Source: Chlamydiota bacterium | Lineage (GTDB): Bacteria > Chlamydiota > Chlamydiia > Chlamydiales > Parachlamydiaceae | Assembly: GCA_013288825.1 (NCBI GenBank) | Contig: JABDBC010000015.1 | Span: 1-42,687 of the forward strand | Direction of reading: 5' to 3' | Length of the DNA stretch: 42,687 nucleotides | Shown: positions 1 to 9,600 of the stretch, piece after piece | Numbering within the stretch: position 1 is the stretch's first letter | How the letters are laid out: each line of letters opens with the position of its first letter | Translations under genes and position numbers: made by a program | Notes under the pieces: generated by a model | Database searches by the model: none | The model's input: the letters and a program-made list of their open reading frames with translations, nothing else | Told to the model about the DNA's origin: nothing

Positions 1-2453
1 ACATCATTTTCGCTGATGAGAAATATTAGGGAATGGATGAGTTCGTGAATGTTTCTTTCAGGGATTAGTTGGGAACCAGCAATCTGTTCCAAAAATATAT
101 ATCCCTCCTGTTTAAAAATTAATCCGAGCAATTCTAGAGCTTCTGGCGAATCGATATCCTCAAAAGCTTCAGCAATTCTCGACAGCCGCATTAAGGCAGC
201 TAATCCGTCTGCTTCCATAATGGCCTGAATACTGAAGTTTCTCTTGGACAGATCCGTGAAGGCATCTACACCATAATATTTCAATACACTAGTTGCGATC
301 GCTGCAATAATGCTTGCTCTATCAACAAGAATGCTATCTCCAGCAGGTATTTCAGGGGTGTGTTTTCGTATGAGGGCTATTTTTTTCCCTTTTCTCTTTT
401 TAGGAGGTGTCTTGGGAAGCGGTGTGGGTGTTATATGAATATCTGCGGGGAATTCCGAATCAGCTTCTTCCATCCACCAATTGTCGTCGATCTGCAAAGG
501 GGGAGTAGCTTCTCGAGGGGTATTTGCAACAGATAAATCGAGTAAAGAAAGAACGGAATCAAATAGGAAGGAGGAAATCAATTCATGGTCGTCAATGATA
601 TTTCGCATACGTGTAGAATCAACTGCAGTGAAAGCGCTGCTTCTTAAAAAACCTGTGACAGCAGTCTTTGAAGTTCCTGGTGGGGCGTTTTCTCTAATCA
701 GTTCACTTGGACTTTTCAAAAATTCTTTAAAAAAAATGTCATATAAATCTTGCAGTCGAACGGTGGCCCTGTTTGATTCCAAAGTATTAAAAATTGTCGT
801 AATAAAACTAGTGGCAGAGGAAGAGGTAAATTTACTTTCATGTTTTGGATTTGATAGATTTATGTATGCCAATTCTAATAGATTAAGGCTTGTTGAACAT
901 TTAGTCATTAGAATTGCCTCGGACTTGTCAACAACCCTTCCTATATAGATATATTCATCAAGTAGTTGAACAATTTTTTCATAATGTTCCACAGCAGCTT
1001 TACATACAGATGCAGCAGTCAGATCAATAAAGGAATACAAGATCTCAGGAAGGCGTTCTTTCAATGACTTCAATTGGGAGGAATGCTCATCGGTAATTCG
1101 TCTTTCTAAAGCTATTCCATAAAGAATTTTAATTAGAGTAAAGATTTGATCTCCAGGAGGGCAGAGATATTTCTTGGATTGATTTTCCAAGATAACTTCT
1201 GTACAAGGATATAGTTCGGCGAGGATGGAAGTGTAAAAATTGAGTTGAATCCTTGCCAATTTATCAAAATAAGCATGTAGATAGATCTCATCAGGGCTTC
1301 CTGTTTCAAAACGGGCTCGTTGAAATAGCAAGTTCTGTGTATGAAATGATTGGACTACTTTTTGCGTTGATTTTATAAATGGCTCTTCTCTGACCCAGTA
1401 GATCTTGGCTGCGTCCAGCAGGTGGCATGTTTGGTCAAGGCGATAACTTTCTGCCACTAGCACTGTTTTAGAAAGCCTGGAAGTGTAAATTTGTAAATAG
1501 CTGCTGAGTGATTTCATTTGATCTATTACACACAATTGAGGAGTGGGTATGAATTTTAGCACACTGCCATCTAAGTCAAGAGTTGGTATTAAGGATTTGA
1601 TGAATTTCTCCATTTCAGAAAGAGTAGTCTTTTGGTTTGGTTCGAGAACGTGCTTATAAATTGCGATATAAGAGGTTAGTAAGAAGATTACAAGTGGTTC
1701 AGCTGTTGGCGGGCGAGTACCAATTTTTGAGTTCAAAGGAAATAAAAAAAGAATCTTCAGACAGATTGATAAGGATTTGTGAAATTCAACTGCTTTGTCC
1801 TTAGGAAGCGTAGAGCCTAAAGAAGCAGAAAGTTTAGAAAATTCGGATATAATATTGTCTCTAGCTCCAGGAGCAGCTTGCCACATTTTTTTGTGCAAAA
1901 TTTTTAAAAGGGATGCTATCGATTCAATTTTGCAAGGTTTTCTTTTTGATATAAGAATATTTGCAATGATACCAATGACGTAGACTTGAATGAGTTGATT
2001 ATATGTAAGGAAGCCTGCATCAGACAACCTAAATGGTGTGAGGAGGGTTTTAGAAAAATCAGACTCCCATTTATCTTCGATCATTTTTCTTAACATCTTA
2101 AATTTTTCGGGATCAGATGAAGAGCTGCTGTACGTTTTTTCGTCTTCTGCTAATCTGTGAACCTCATCAAAGCTTCTTGGAGCAGGTGGAGGACCTAAAC
2201 GTTCTAAGAAATTCATTCTCGCATTATAATGGACAATGTTCATCATTAGAATTAAACGAGGGTAAGGTCGAAGTTCATTTCGAATGTCTCTAGCAAACTC
2301 AAATGATTCCTTTGAATTTATCTTAAACCGCTCGACGGCAAGTTTTTGGGTTGCCAAATCCCTGCTACGAGTTTTTCTCCATAAATGAAGTGAAGAGAGT
2401 GTTTCAGTTTTATAGAGAGATGAAGAACTTGTTGCGCTCAGTGAAGCTGCCAT
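1..2453 (-). CDS. Large paralogous protein, copy 1 (3' end outside window), unknown function
   Basis: An open frame of 817 codons runs from ATG at 2453 to the left edge with no stop, so the C-terminus is missing. A purine-rich ribosome site (AGGGGG) lies 5 nt before the ATG. The protein opens with a Ser-rich stretch (MAASLSATSSSSL), like the next two genes. It shares with them a segment at about residues 130-165 (DAGFLTYNQLIQVYVIGIIA, compare DIGFLTFNQF and DVGFFTVGEF). Further on come long helical stretches and a basic patch (PPKKRKGKK) encoded near 370-410. There is no signal peptide, membrane segment or catalytic motif that I recognise. It is one of three tandem copies that presumably arose by duplication. 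A secreted host-directed role is possible but inferred only from the lineage and the low-complexity start. Confidence 0.85.
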   Translation of the reverse strand, partial: MAASLSATSSSSLYKTETLSSLHLWRKTRSRDLATQKLAVERFKINSKESFEFARDIRNELRPYPRLILMMNIVHYNARMNFLERLGPPPAPRSFDEVHRLAEDEKTYSSSSSDPEKFKMLRKMIEDKWESDFSKTLLTPFRLSDAGFLTYNQLIQVYVIGIIANILISKRKPCKIESIASLLKILHKKMWQAAPGARDNIISEFSKLSASLGSTLPKDKAVEFHKSLSICLKILFLFPLNSKIGTRPPTAEPLVIFLLTSYIAIYKHVLEPNQKTTLSEMEKFIKSLIPTLDLDGSVLKFIPTPQLCVIDQMKSLSSYLQIYTSRLSKTVLVAESYRLDQTCHLLDAAKIYWVREEPFIKSTQKVVQSFHTQNLLFQRARFETGSPDEIYLHAYFDKLARIQLNFYTSILAELYPCTEVILENQSKKYLCPPGDQIFTLIKILYGIALERRITDEHSSQLKSLKERLPEILYSFIDLTAASVCKAAVEHYEKIVQLLDEYIYIGRVVDKSEAILMTKCSTSLNLLELAYINLSNPKHESKFTSSSATSFITTIFNTLESNRATVRLQDLYDIFFKEFLKSPSELIRENAPPGTSKTAVTGFLRSSAFTAVDSTRMRNIIDDHELISSFLFDSVLSLLDLSVANTPREATPPLQIDDNWWMEEADSEFPADIHITPTPLPKTPPKKRKGKKIALIRKHTPEIPAGDSILVDRASIIAAIATSVLKYYGVDAFTDLSKRNFSIQAIMEADGLAALMRLSRIAEAFEDIDSPEALELLGLIFKQEGYIFLEQIAGSQLIPERNIHELIHSLIFLISEND

Positions 2454-2564
2454 AAAATCCCCCTAGATCGACGTAGATGGTAACATAGTTGCAAAAAGAA
2501 AGTAATAGATAAACGGGCGTTACGTATGCGCATCAGATAAAAATTAAATGCAAAGGTGCAAAGA

Positions 2565-2698
2565 AAGGACAAGGGACGTAAGAAGATAATTGTAGAAGTG
2601 CCAACCCACACATCCCGTCCCGGAGGGCCGGCACAAACCAATAGCTTTGAACTGATGATTTGGCACAGGACACTTCTGCAATTACCTCTTTATGTCCC
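2565..2698. repeat. Decayed palindromic element between paralogues 1 and 2
   Basis: The left end (GTAAGAAGATAATTGTAGAAG) and the right end (ACTTCTGCAATTACCTCTTT) are imperfect inverted copies. The interior holds a single outer end of the CCGGCCCTCCGGGACGG module at 2616-2640, seen as full palindromes at 25262-25573 and 26885-27228. Just to the left, 2539-2565 carries a degenerate copy of the AAACGCAAAGGCGCAGAGAC module. The right edge touches the stop codon of the next minus-strand gene (2699-2701). Open frames here (2438-2641, 2533-2748, 2556-2762) are translations of the repeat. Confidence 0.7.
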
Positions 2699-5600
2699 TC
2701 AGCTTGTGGCTGTGGCTCTGATAAAGGGCATAAGTTCCCTTTCAGCACATTCTAGGGCATAATCGAACGTTTTATTCATGGTCTTCAGGAATTCATTCGA
2801 CATTTTTGTTAAATCAAAATGTTTCGAAGGACCAATAAAGTGATGAAATGCAAGGGCCTCCAATTGTTCTACGAACCTTAGGAAGGAAGGAATATTGTCC
2901 CTTGTTTTAGCTCGAAAGCGGAATAAAAGCTCAAGGGCCTTACCAATGTGTGCAAGTTGTGTAAAAACTTCTGCTCCGTGTTTGCTTAATTCATTGCCAA
3001 AGCCACATTCAATATGGGCTTGTTCCATATCATGAAAGTATACTTGCCCATTTTTCATATAAGAGGCAGTGTTTTCAGCTATGTATTGGGTGTAAAATAA
3101 CGACGCTCGCAAATATATAGACCAGAATGGAGGCTGTGGAAGAAATTCAAAGGTGGTTGCTACTAATGATAGGTTTTGTAAGAGAATGCGAATACTTTCC
3201 AATCGCATGAATTGATGGTTGTTGGGTCTATGACTTTTTCTAGCAGCTTCAGAAAGGGCTGCGACCCTTGTGGAGGCCCCTCTAAGTCGGATTGCATATT
3301 CTTTGAAGCTGTCAGGTTTCAAATGTTTTGTAGGGAGTGTAGAAGAGCTTGAGCTGGAACTGCTGCTAGAGGTTTTAGAAGTGGGTGCAGGGGGCGAAGA
3401 AGAACTTGGGCTTGAACTGCTGCTAGAGGTTATAGAAATGGGTGCAGGGGGTGAAGAAGAACTTGGGCTTGAACTGCTGGTAGGTGTTGAAGTTGTGGGC
3501 GTCGCAGGGTTTTTAGCAGGTGGGGCTTCCGTTTTTGGCGAAGGGGAGGCTGATTTAGTTTTGATTTTTGACATTGTCAGTGCTTCCAGTTGATCAGCCA
3601 TTTTTCTTATAGCTTCGATTTTTGTTATGTCATCAGGGTTGGCACCTCTTGAGGTGGCATTGACATCTATAAATAATCTGATTCCTTCCAAAAATCTGGG
3701 CAAGATATTGTCCTTAACAACCTTGGCAGCTTCCTCTAGGGATTCCTTTGTATCGGCCTCAGCAATGTCTTTACTATCGCCTTCTACTATCCTGTAGCCT
3801 GGGTAACGTGCTTCAAGGGTTGCTTGATTGCATTTACTAAACAAGTAATCGGTCATACAGGGAGGTATATGAATTTCTCGAGCGCATTCTGTTAAGCTGT
3901 GTTTATTTAATAGATCTAACGTCTTTATTCCCTCATGAACACTTCGAGCATTCATAAATTGTTCTGAGCTTGTAAAAAGTTCAAGAATAAACACTTTGTT
4001 TAGGAGAGATATGGCCTCAGGTGAATCGACCGAATCGATAGCTTGAACAATGACAATCTGACGAAATAATGATGCTAAGGCATCGGCTATTAGTGCTCCA
4101 ATGGTTACTCCTCCTGTTGACACGCTTGCGTGGATAGACAAGTCAGCATACAAATCGATTCCATAGTATTTATAAATAGCGAGCATGATTGCTTTAGTTG
4201 CTTCAACCTGATTTGCGAAAGTTACAGTTAAAGCAGGTTTCTTGGCTGGAGTTGTCTTGCTTTTACCCCCAACGGCTTTTCTCCTTCTCGATTTTCCTTC
4301 ACTCGATTTCGGTTCCGTTTTCATCACTTTATCACCGATTTCAACCACTTCCTCATCATAAAGTGTTAAATACTCTTCAATATTGAATGGAGTGCTAACA
4401 GGGGATTCACTGGGGCTATAAGCTAAAGGAGTTTCGATAAGATTCGGAATGGATTTAAATAATAGTTTTACAAGTAGTAGGTGATTGTCTAACATATCTC
4501 TGGTTTTAGAAGGGTCAACTCCAATCAAAATTCTTGTGCTCATTATTTTGTTTGTCTTTGCGTACTGAATATTCCTAAGTGCTGATGAGTTAAATTCAAA
4601 TGCAAATTCATATTTTTCTCTCAATTGAAGCGTCTTGGATGCGCCACTTAGGTATACGATGACCATCTCAGCAAAACCATTAGTAGATTTTGGGATATCT
4701 TCTGGTGGGGGTTGTGTGAATAATGCTTTCATAAATTCAAAGTTAGGACATTCTTCAAAAATTGTTATTATATCATAGTTACCGGGAACATTGCGATAAA
4801 AGAGGCAGTGGTTCTCTACTAATTTTTTAAATTCTTCGCAAGATGCTCTGCATACAGAGGATGCAGTAGTGTCAATAAAGCGATGAGTTCCAGGGGGAAG
4901 ACTTTTTTTCAAGTTTTCTAATCTTTTCCTTAGTGTTTCAGTTATATCTCTTTCTATGCAAATATCATATAGTATGTTAATGAATTTGGGCAGTTCGTTA
5001 TTAGAATAAAATTCTTTCACTTCTTTTGCGTCATGTTCGAGAGTTTCTTCAGCGGAGCGAAGCATATCTGATAGGATAGAAGTGAAGAAAACGTTCCCCA
5101 TATTCATGATTTGTTTCTTGTAATCGCGAAAAGACCTTTCTTCACGACTGTTTATACAACTAACTGCCCCCGTATCAATTATCCATCTATGATAACCCTC
5201 AAACCTACGTTGCAAAGATTCTAAGATGGGGGCTGTCCCCTCAAAATATCCTCTAGTAGCTTGATGAATTTTATTTAGTTGATGGCTTTCAGATGAAGGT
5301 TTTAGGAGAATTGTAGAAAGCCTTGAGGAATGTGTTTTTGAATACCTGGCGTACACACGAGATTGACTTATTAAAGCTCTAGGAGTCTTGAGGGATACAT
5401 TACGAAGAAGTTCATCCTTCATTTCAAATAATGGCTGTAATGACTTTTCAAATTTCTCCAACTCTAAAAGAATTGACTTACGATTAGGTTCAAATAAATT
5501 GTTATAAATTGCAATAAAGCAGTTTTGAAGAAGATCAGAAAGAGGCGTAGTGGTTGGCGGAGGAACACCGATTTTTAAATCTAAACAACTGGGATATGAT

Positions 5601-6355
5601 AGTAGAATAGTAATACAAACAGTAATGTTACTTTCAAATTCTTCAATTTTTTCTTTTGTAAGCTTTAATCCTGTAGCACTACATAAATTAGAAATCACAT
5701 TAATTAAATTATCTTTTGCCTTAGGATTATTTTGCCAAGATTTATTGCAAACAATCTCAAACATTGGAATAAATAATGAAACATCAACTACACGTTTTTT
5801 TAATTGAAGGATTTTTGCAATTATACTTATAAGGTAGCATTCAAAAAATTGATTAAATGTTAGAAAACCTATGTCAGAGAACTTTATTGGTTTAAAAAGA
5901 GTATTGCTGAAGTGAGTATCCCATATTGATGTCATCTCTTTTAATAAAAGAGCCTTTTGTGTTTCTAGAGATAGTGAGGAGGGTGTTGTATCAGACTTAA
6001 TATCATCTTCAGGGGTTGTTATTGCAGGGGGTTCCTCCGGAAAAGGTTTAGTCTTTTCCCACTCGATGACAAAGTTTTTTTCCTCAATAACATGACGGAT
6101 TTTTATCTTGAGTAGTAATGAGGGAAATGGTGCAAGACGTTTAAACATTGTCACAGCCAAATCTAAAGTTTCCTGTGAGTCTATTTGGAAGACTTCGACT
6201 GCGAGTCTCTGAATGCGTGGATCTGGGAGAATGCCATGGACACTCATTTCGTAAAGTGAGGGTGGTTTTTCAGCTAAAGGTGGAAATGATGGCGGTGTTA
6301 TTCCAACAGCTGTGGTTATTGCTGTTGAAGATGATGATGATGATAATGTTGCCAT
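2699..6355 (-). CDS. Large paralogous protein, copy 2 (1218 aa), unknown function
   Basis: An ATG at 6397 would add 14 residues, but the ATG at 6355 has AAGGAG 6 nt upstream and gives the start MATLSSSSSS, matching MAALSSSS and MAASLS in the paralogues, so I use 6355. The body is mostly helical. A conserved segment, DIGFLTFNQF, lies near residue 165. A Lys/Arg patch (GKSRRRKAVGGKSK) is encoded near 4250-4305. A Ser/Pro linker near residues 980-1040 contains a tandem 19-residue repeat. The C-terminal domain has the segment FHDMEQAHIECGFGNELS, almost identical in copy 3. I recognise no family. The conserved ends with divergent middles suggest an old duplication under selection at both ends. Confidence 0.85.
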   Translation of the reverse strand: MATLSSSSSSTAITTAVGITPPSFPPLAEKPPSLYEMSVHGILPDPRIQRLAVEVFQIDSQETLDLAVTMFKRLAPFPSLLLKIKIRHVIEEKNFVIEWEKTKPFPEEPPAITTPEDDIKSDTTPSSLSLETQKALLLKEMTSIWDTHFSNTLFKPIKFSDIGFLTFNQFFECYLISIIAKILQLKKRVVDVSLFIPMFEIVCNKSWQNNPKAKDNLINVISNLCSATGLKLTKEKIEEFESNITVCITILLSYPSCLDLKIGVPPPTTTPLSDLLQNCFIAIYNNLFEPNRKSILLELEKFEKSLQPLFEMKDELLRNVSLKTPRALISQSRVYARYSKTHSSRLSTILLKPSSESHQLNKIHQATRGYFEGTAPILESLQRRFEGYHRWIIDTGAVSCINSREERSFRDYKKQIMNMGNVFFTSILSDMLRSAEETLEHDAKEVKEFYSNNELPKFINILYDICIERDITETLRKRLENLKKSLPPGTHRFIDTTASSVCRASCEEFKKLVENHCLFYRNVPGNYDIITIFEECPNFEFMKALFTQPPPEDIPKSTNGFAEMVIVYLSGASKTLQLREKYEFAFEFNSSALRNIQYAKTNKIMSTRILIGVDPSKTRDMLDNHLLLVKLLFKSIPNLIETPLAYSPSESPVSTPFNIEEYLTLYDEEVVEIGDKVMKTEPKSSEGKSRRRKAVGGKSKTTPAKKPALTVTFANQVEATKAIMLAIYKYYGIDLYADLSIHASVSTGGVTIGALIADALASLFRQIVIVQAIDSVDSPEAISLLNKVFILELFTSSEQFMNARSVHEGIKTLDLLNKHSLTECAREIHIPPCMTDYLFSKCNQATLEARYPGYRIVEGDSKDIAEADTKESLEEAAKVVKDNILPRFLEGIRLFIDVNATSRGANPDDITKIEAIRKMADQLEALTMSKIKTKSASPSPKTEAPPAKNPATPTTSTPTSSSSPSSSSPPAPISITSSSSSSPSSSSPPAPTSKTSSSSSSSSSSTLPTKHLKPDSFKEYAIRLRGASTRVAALSEAARKSHRPNNHQFMRLESIRILLQNLSLVATTFEFLPQPPFWSIYLRASLFYTQYIAENTASYMKNGQVYFHDMEQAHIECGFGNELSKHGAEVFTQLAHIGKALELLFRFRAKTRDNIPSFLRFVEQLEALAFHHFIGPSKHFDLTKMSNEFLKTMNKTFDYALECAERELMPFIRATATS
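3363..3479. repeat. 57-bp in-frame tandem repeat encoding a Ser/Pro linker
   Basis: Two copies of a 57-bp unit (for example GAAGAAGAACTTGGGCTTGA, recurring 57 nt apart) differ at only a few bases. On the minus strand each encodes 19 residues of the type SSSSPSSSSPPAPxSxTSS. The unit is a multiple of three, so copy number can change without a frameshift. The linker separates the helical body from the conserved C-terminal domain. Confidence 0.85.
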
Positions 6356-6395
6356 AAAATTCTCCTTGTCTCGTAATAATTCAGATGCCCTTTTC

Positions 6396-6580
6396 ACTAT
6401 ATGTCAGGCCTTCAGCCTGAGATATTTATGTGCCAAACCTAGGGCGTTGCCCTAGGCTTTTATATTTCAGGGCGTTGCCCTGAGAACTACGCTTAGGCTG
6501 AAAGCCTGGTTTATAAAAGCCTAGGGCAACGCCCTAGGTTTGGCGCATAAATATCTCAGGCTGAAGGCCTGACATATAGT
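6396..6580. repeat. 185-bp palindrome, 69-bp arms with one mismatch
   Basis: The left arm 6396-6464 and right arm 6512-6580 are reverse complements at 68 of 69 positions (the exception is ATGTGCC against ATGCGCC). Within each arm are smaller palindromes (CAGGCCTTCAGCCTG and CCTAGGGCGTTGCCCTAGG). The 47-nt loop has two more (CAGGGCGTTGCCCTG and CAGGCTGAAAGCCTG). The same module order recurs in the right arm of the large palindrome at 29821-30479. It lies 41 nt past the stop of paralogue 3 (minus strand). Confidence 0.95.
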
Positions 6581-6621
6581 AAAGGGGGTATCTGAAGGTC
6601 ATGTTCACCTTATTTCTTGTA

Positions 6622-9600
6622 TTAGTCTGGAGTACTGACAAAGGGTTTAAGTTCTCTTTCAACACATTCTAAGGCATAATTGAACGTCTTATTCATCGCA
6701 TTCAGGAATCCATTTGACAATTTCGTAAGGTCGACAGACTTTGCAGGACCCATCATGTAATCATGCGAAAAGCTCTCCAATTGCTCTGCAAGCTTTAGGA
6801 ATGAAGGCACATCCTTTTCCTTTGTTTTAGCAAGAAAGCGTCTAGGAAGCTCAATGAACTTACCATTACGAGCAAACTGTGTAAAAACTTCTTGTCCCTC
6901 TTCGCTTAAGGCATTGCCAAAGCCACATTCTTCTTTGGCTCGCTCCATGTCATGAAAGTAGATCCATCCATTTTTCCTGTAGGCAGCTATGTTCTCTGCG
7001 ATATATTGGGTGAAAAATAAGGCTGCTCGCAAATGTATAATCCAGAATTGAGGTTGCGGAAGAAATTCAAAAATAGCTGCATGCGATGCCAGATTTGTTA
7101 ACAAAAAGCGTATACTTTCCAATCGCTTATATTGAGGATGTTCGGCACCTAGATCCTTTTTTACTTTTTCTGAAAGGGTTGTCACAGTTGTCACAAGTGT
7201 TTTTAATCGAATTGCATATTTTTTGAAGCTATCAGGCGTTACACTTTTCGATGGTGCTGGAGAGGAGCTTGAACTAGAACTGCTGCTTGAGCTGGAAGGG
7301 GGTGGTGCAGACACTGCTGGTGGGGTGACTTCTGTTTTAGGAGCAGAAACAGTAGAAGGGGGTGGAGCAGGTACAGGTTTTGCTTTAGGCAGTGCTTCTA
7401 GTTGATCAAGCATTTTTCCCAAAACTTCGAGTCTTCTTACTTCATCAGGGTTAGCGTCTTTTGATGCAACTGCTATAAACAATCTAATACCTTCCAAAAA
7501 TCTTGGTACAAGGCTCTCCTTTGCAACCTTAGCTGTTTCTTCTGAAAATTCTTTGGTGTCTTCTTCGGCAATGCCCTTACTGTCACTTTCTACTTTACGA
7601 TCACTTTCTACCTTAAGATCAGTTTCTTTTTTATGAAAGCCGAAGTAACGTAGTTTGAGTGTCAGTCGATCACAACTTCGATATAAATGTTCGCTCATAG
7701 AAGGGGTCAAAAAAAGACCTACTGCAAGTTTGGATAGATTATGTTCAAGTTCATTTAAGCTAGGTCTTTTTTCCCTCATCGTCTGAGCGCTCATAAATTG
7801 TTCTGAGCTTGTATACAGTTCGTGGTCAAATGCTTTGGATAATGAGACTATTGTTTCTGGTTCTTGCACAGAATCAATTGCTTGCATAATGACAGTCTGA
7901 CGGAATAGGGCTGCTAAGGCGTCTTCTTGCATGATTGCAGAGATGCTTTTTGCATGTGATCCAATAAGAAGATATTCCTTAATCCCATGAAAGATGGCTT
8001 TAATTGCCCCTGAATGACCTGTAAAGAGAGGTGTCGTTAATGGCTCTACCCCTGCAGATTTCTTAGATTTTCCAACTTTTTTCTTTCCTTTGGAAACTTT
8101 TCGAGGTGGGGTAGGTGTAGGTGTTGTTGGCAATTCCTCTTCAAAGTCGACGAGTCTAAGGTCTAACTCATCGGAAGATTGATCTTGGCCTTCTATTGGA
8201 GCGTCTTTGGGTGTTTGTGATTGAGATTTCTCAAGAAGGGGAAGGAGGTGCTCAAATAAGATCGTGGAAGTGTCTTGAAAATAATCTAGTGCTGTACGAA
8301 AGTTGGCAGGGTCAATGGAAGTAAGAGCAGTATGTACGCGTTGCTTTTCATATTTTTTTACAGAGGAATCTGCAAGCTTTAGGTCTTTATTTGTATCTCC
8401 TAAGAATGTCTTAACTGAAGTAGGATGGTTTTTTAATAAATCTTTATAACGAAAATCGTATAAATCCATTAGTTGATTCAATGCATTTGAACCTTCAAGT
8501 ATTACAATAACGGTGTTGATAAATCTATAAGTAGACTTTGGAATTTTACCCCAATCTTTGTGGAAGGAATGTGCGTTGAGCTCTGCTAAAACAAAGTTCC
8601 TATTAAAAGCTACTTCGACGTTACTTTTATTAGGCTCCATCACAATAGGAAATGCAATTTCACTTAAGAGTTTATGATGTTTGTTAAAGAGTTCGCTGGA
8701 AGCTTGTAAAACCAAAGAAACTAATCGATCAATAAATTCATGGGTGCCAGTGGGTAATGAAGCTTTCAATACTACAAGTTTTTCAGTGTGTTTTTCAGAA
8801 ATTTGTCTATCAGCAGCTATTTCGTATAATATTTTCATGAAAATAGGTATTTCATGGTCCATTAATTTTTCGTGTGTCTCTTTTCTATCTTTCTGCATTG
8901 CTTTTTCTAAATTATCTTTTGCGAATTGATGACACGGAATAATGACACTTCTATAAAAATTATCATAAGCCTTGAACACATCTTTGATATAGGATCGTAT
9001 GTAGGGTTCTTCACGACTTCCCTCAATACTACTTGTCTCTCCGCCTAGTAGAAATATTCTATGAACACCCATTGCAATATTTTGTATTTCTGTTATAAAA
9101 GATTTTTCTATTTTCCAATGAGCTCTAGCAGAGTTAGAAAGAAATAGAGAAGTGCATTCTAGAAAAGTTTCTGACGTGGCTTTCCGAACAATTTGGGAGA
9201 GTTGTTGAATTTCTGAATAAGAAATGAGTTTTTTTAAAGCGTGTCGTAGAATTTGAATTGATACATACTTTACAGGGAAACAAAATTCAGTTAGGGCTTT
9301 CTCATCTGATGATAGATTTCTTAGAAAATTTTGAACTTCGGCGATGGCAGACTTCCGAGAAGAATCTAATAAATTTTTATAAATTATAAGAAAACAGTTT
9401 TGCAAGCATTGAATAGTAGGTAGTGTAGTTGATGATGGGGTGCCGCCAATTTTCATATTGAAACAACTTGGAAAAGATAAAAGAATAGTCAACCCCTCTC
9501 CCAAGCACTTTAGGAATGATTCTGATTCCTCTTTAGGAAGTTTAGAACCTATAACTGCAGTCAATTTGGCGAATTCTTCAAGAAGATTATCTTTAGCTGG

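Noticed and set aside
481-1983. Plus-strand frames 481-948 and 1795-1983
   Set aside because: They lie opposite the continuous 817-codon minus-strand frame of paralogue 1, which shares segments with its neighbours.
3270-3593. 107-aa plus-strand frame rich in Glu/Leu
   Set aside because: Antisense of the Ser/Pro-coding linker of the paralogue; no ribosome site and composition explained by the sense codons.
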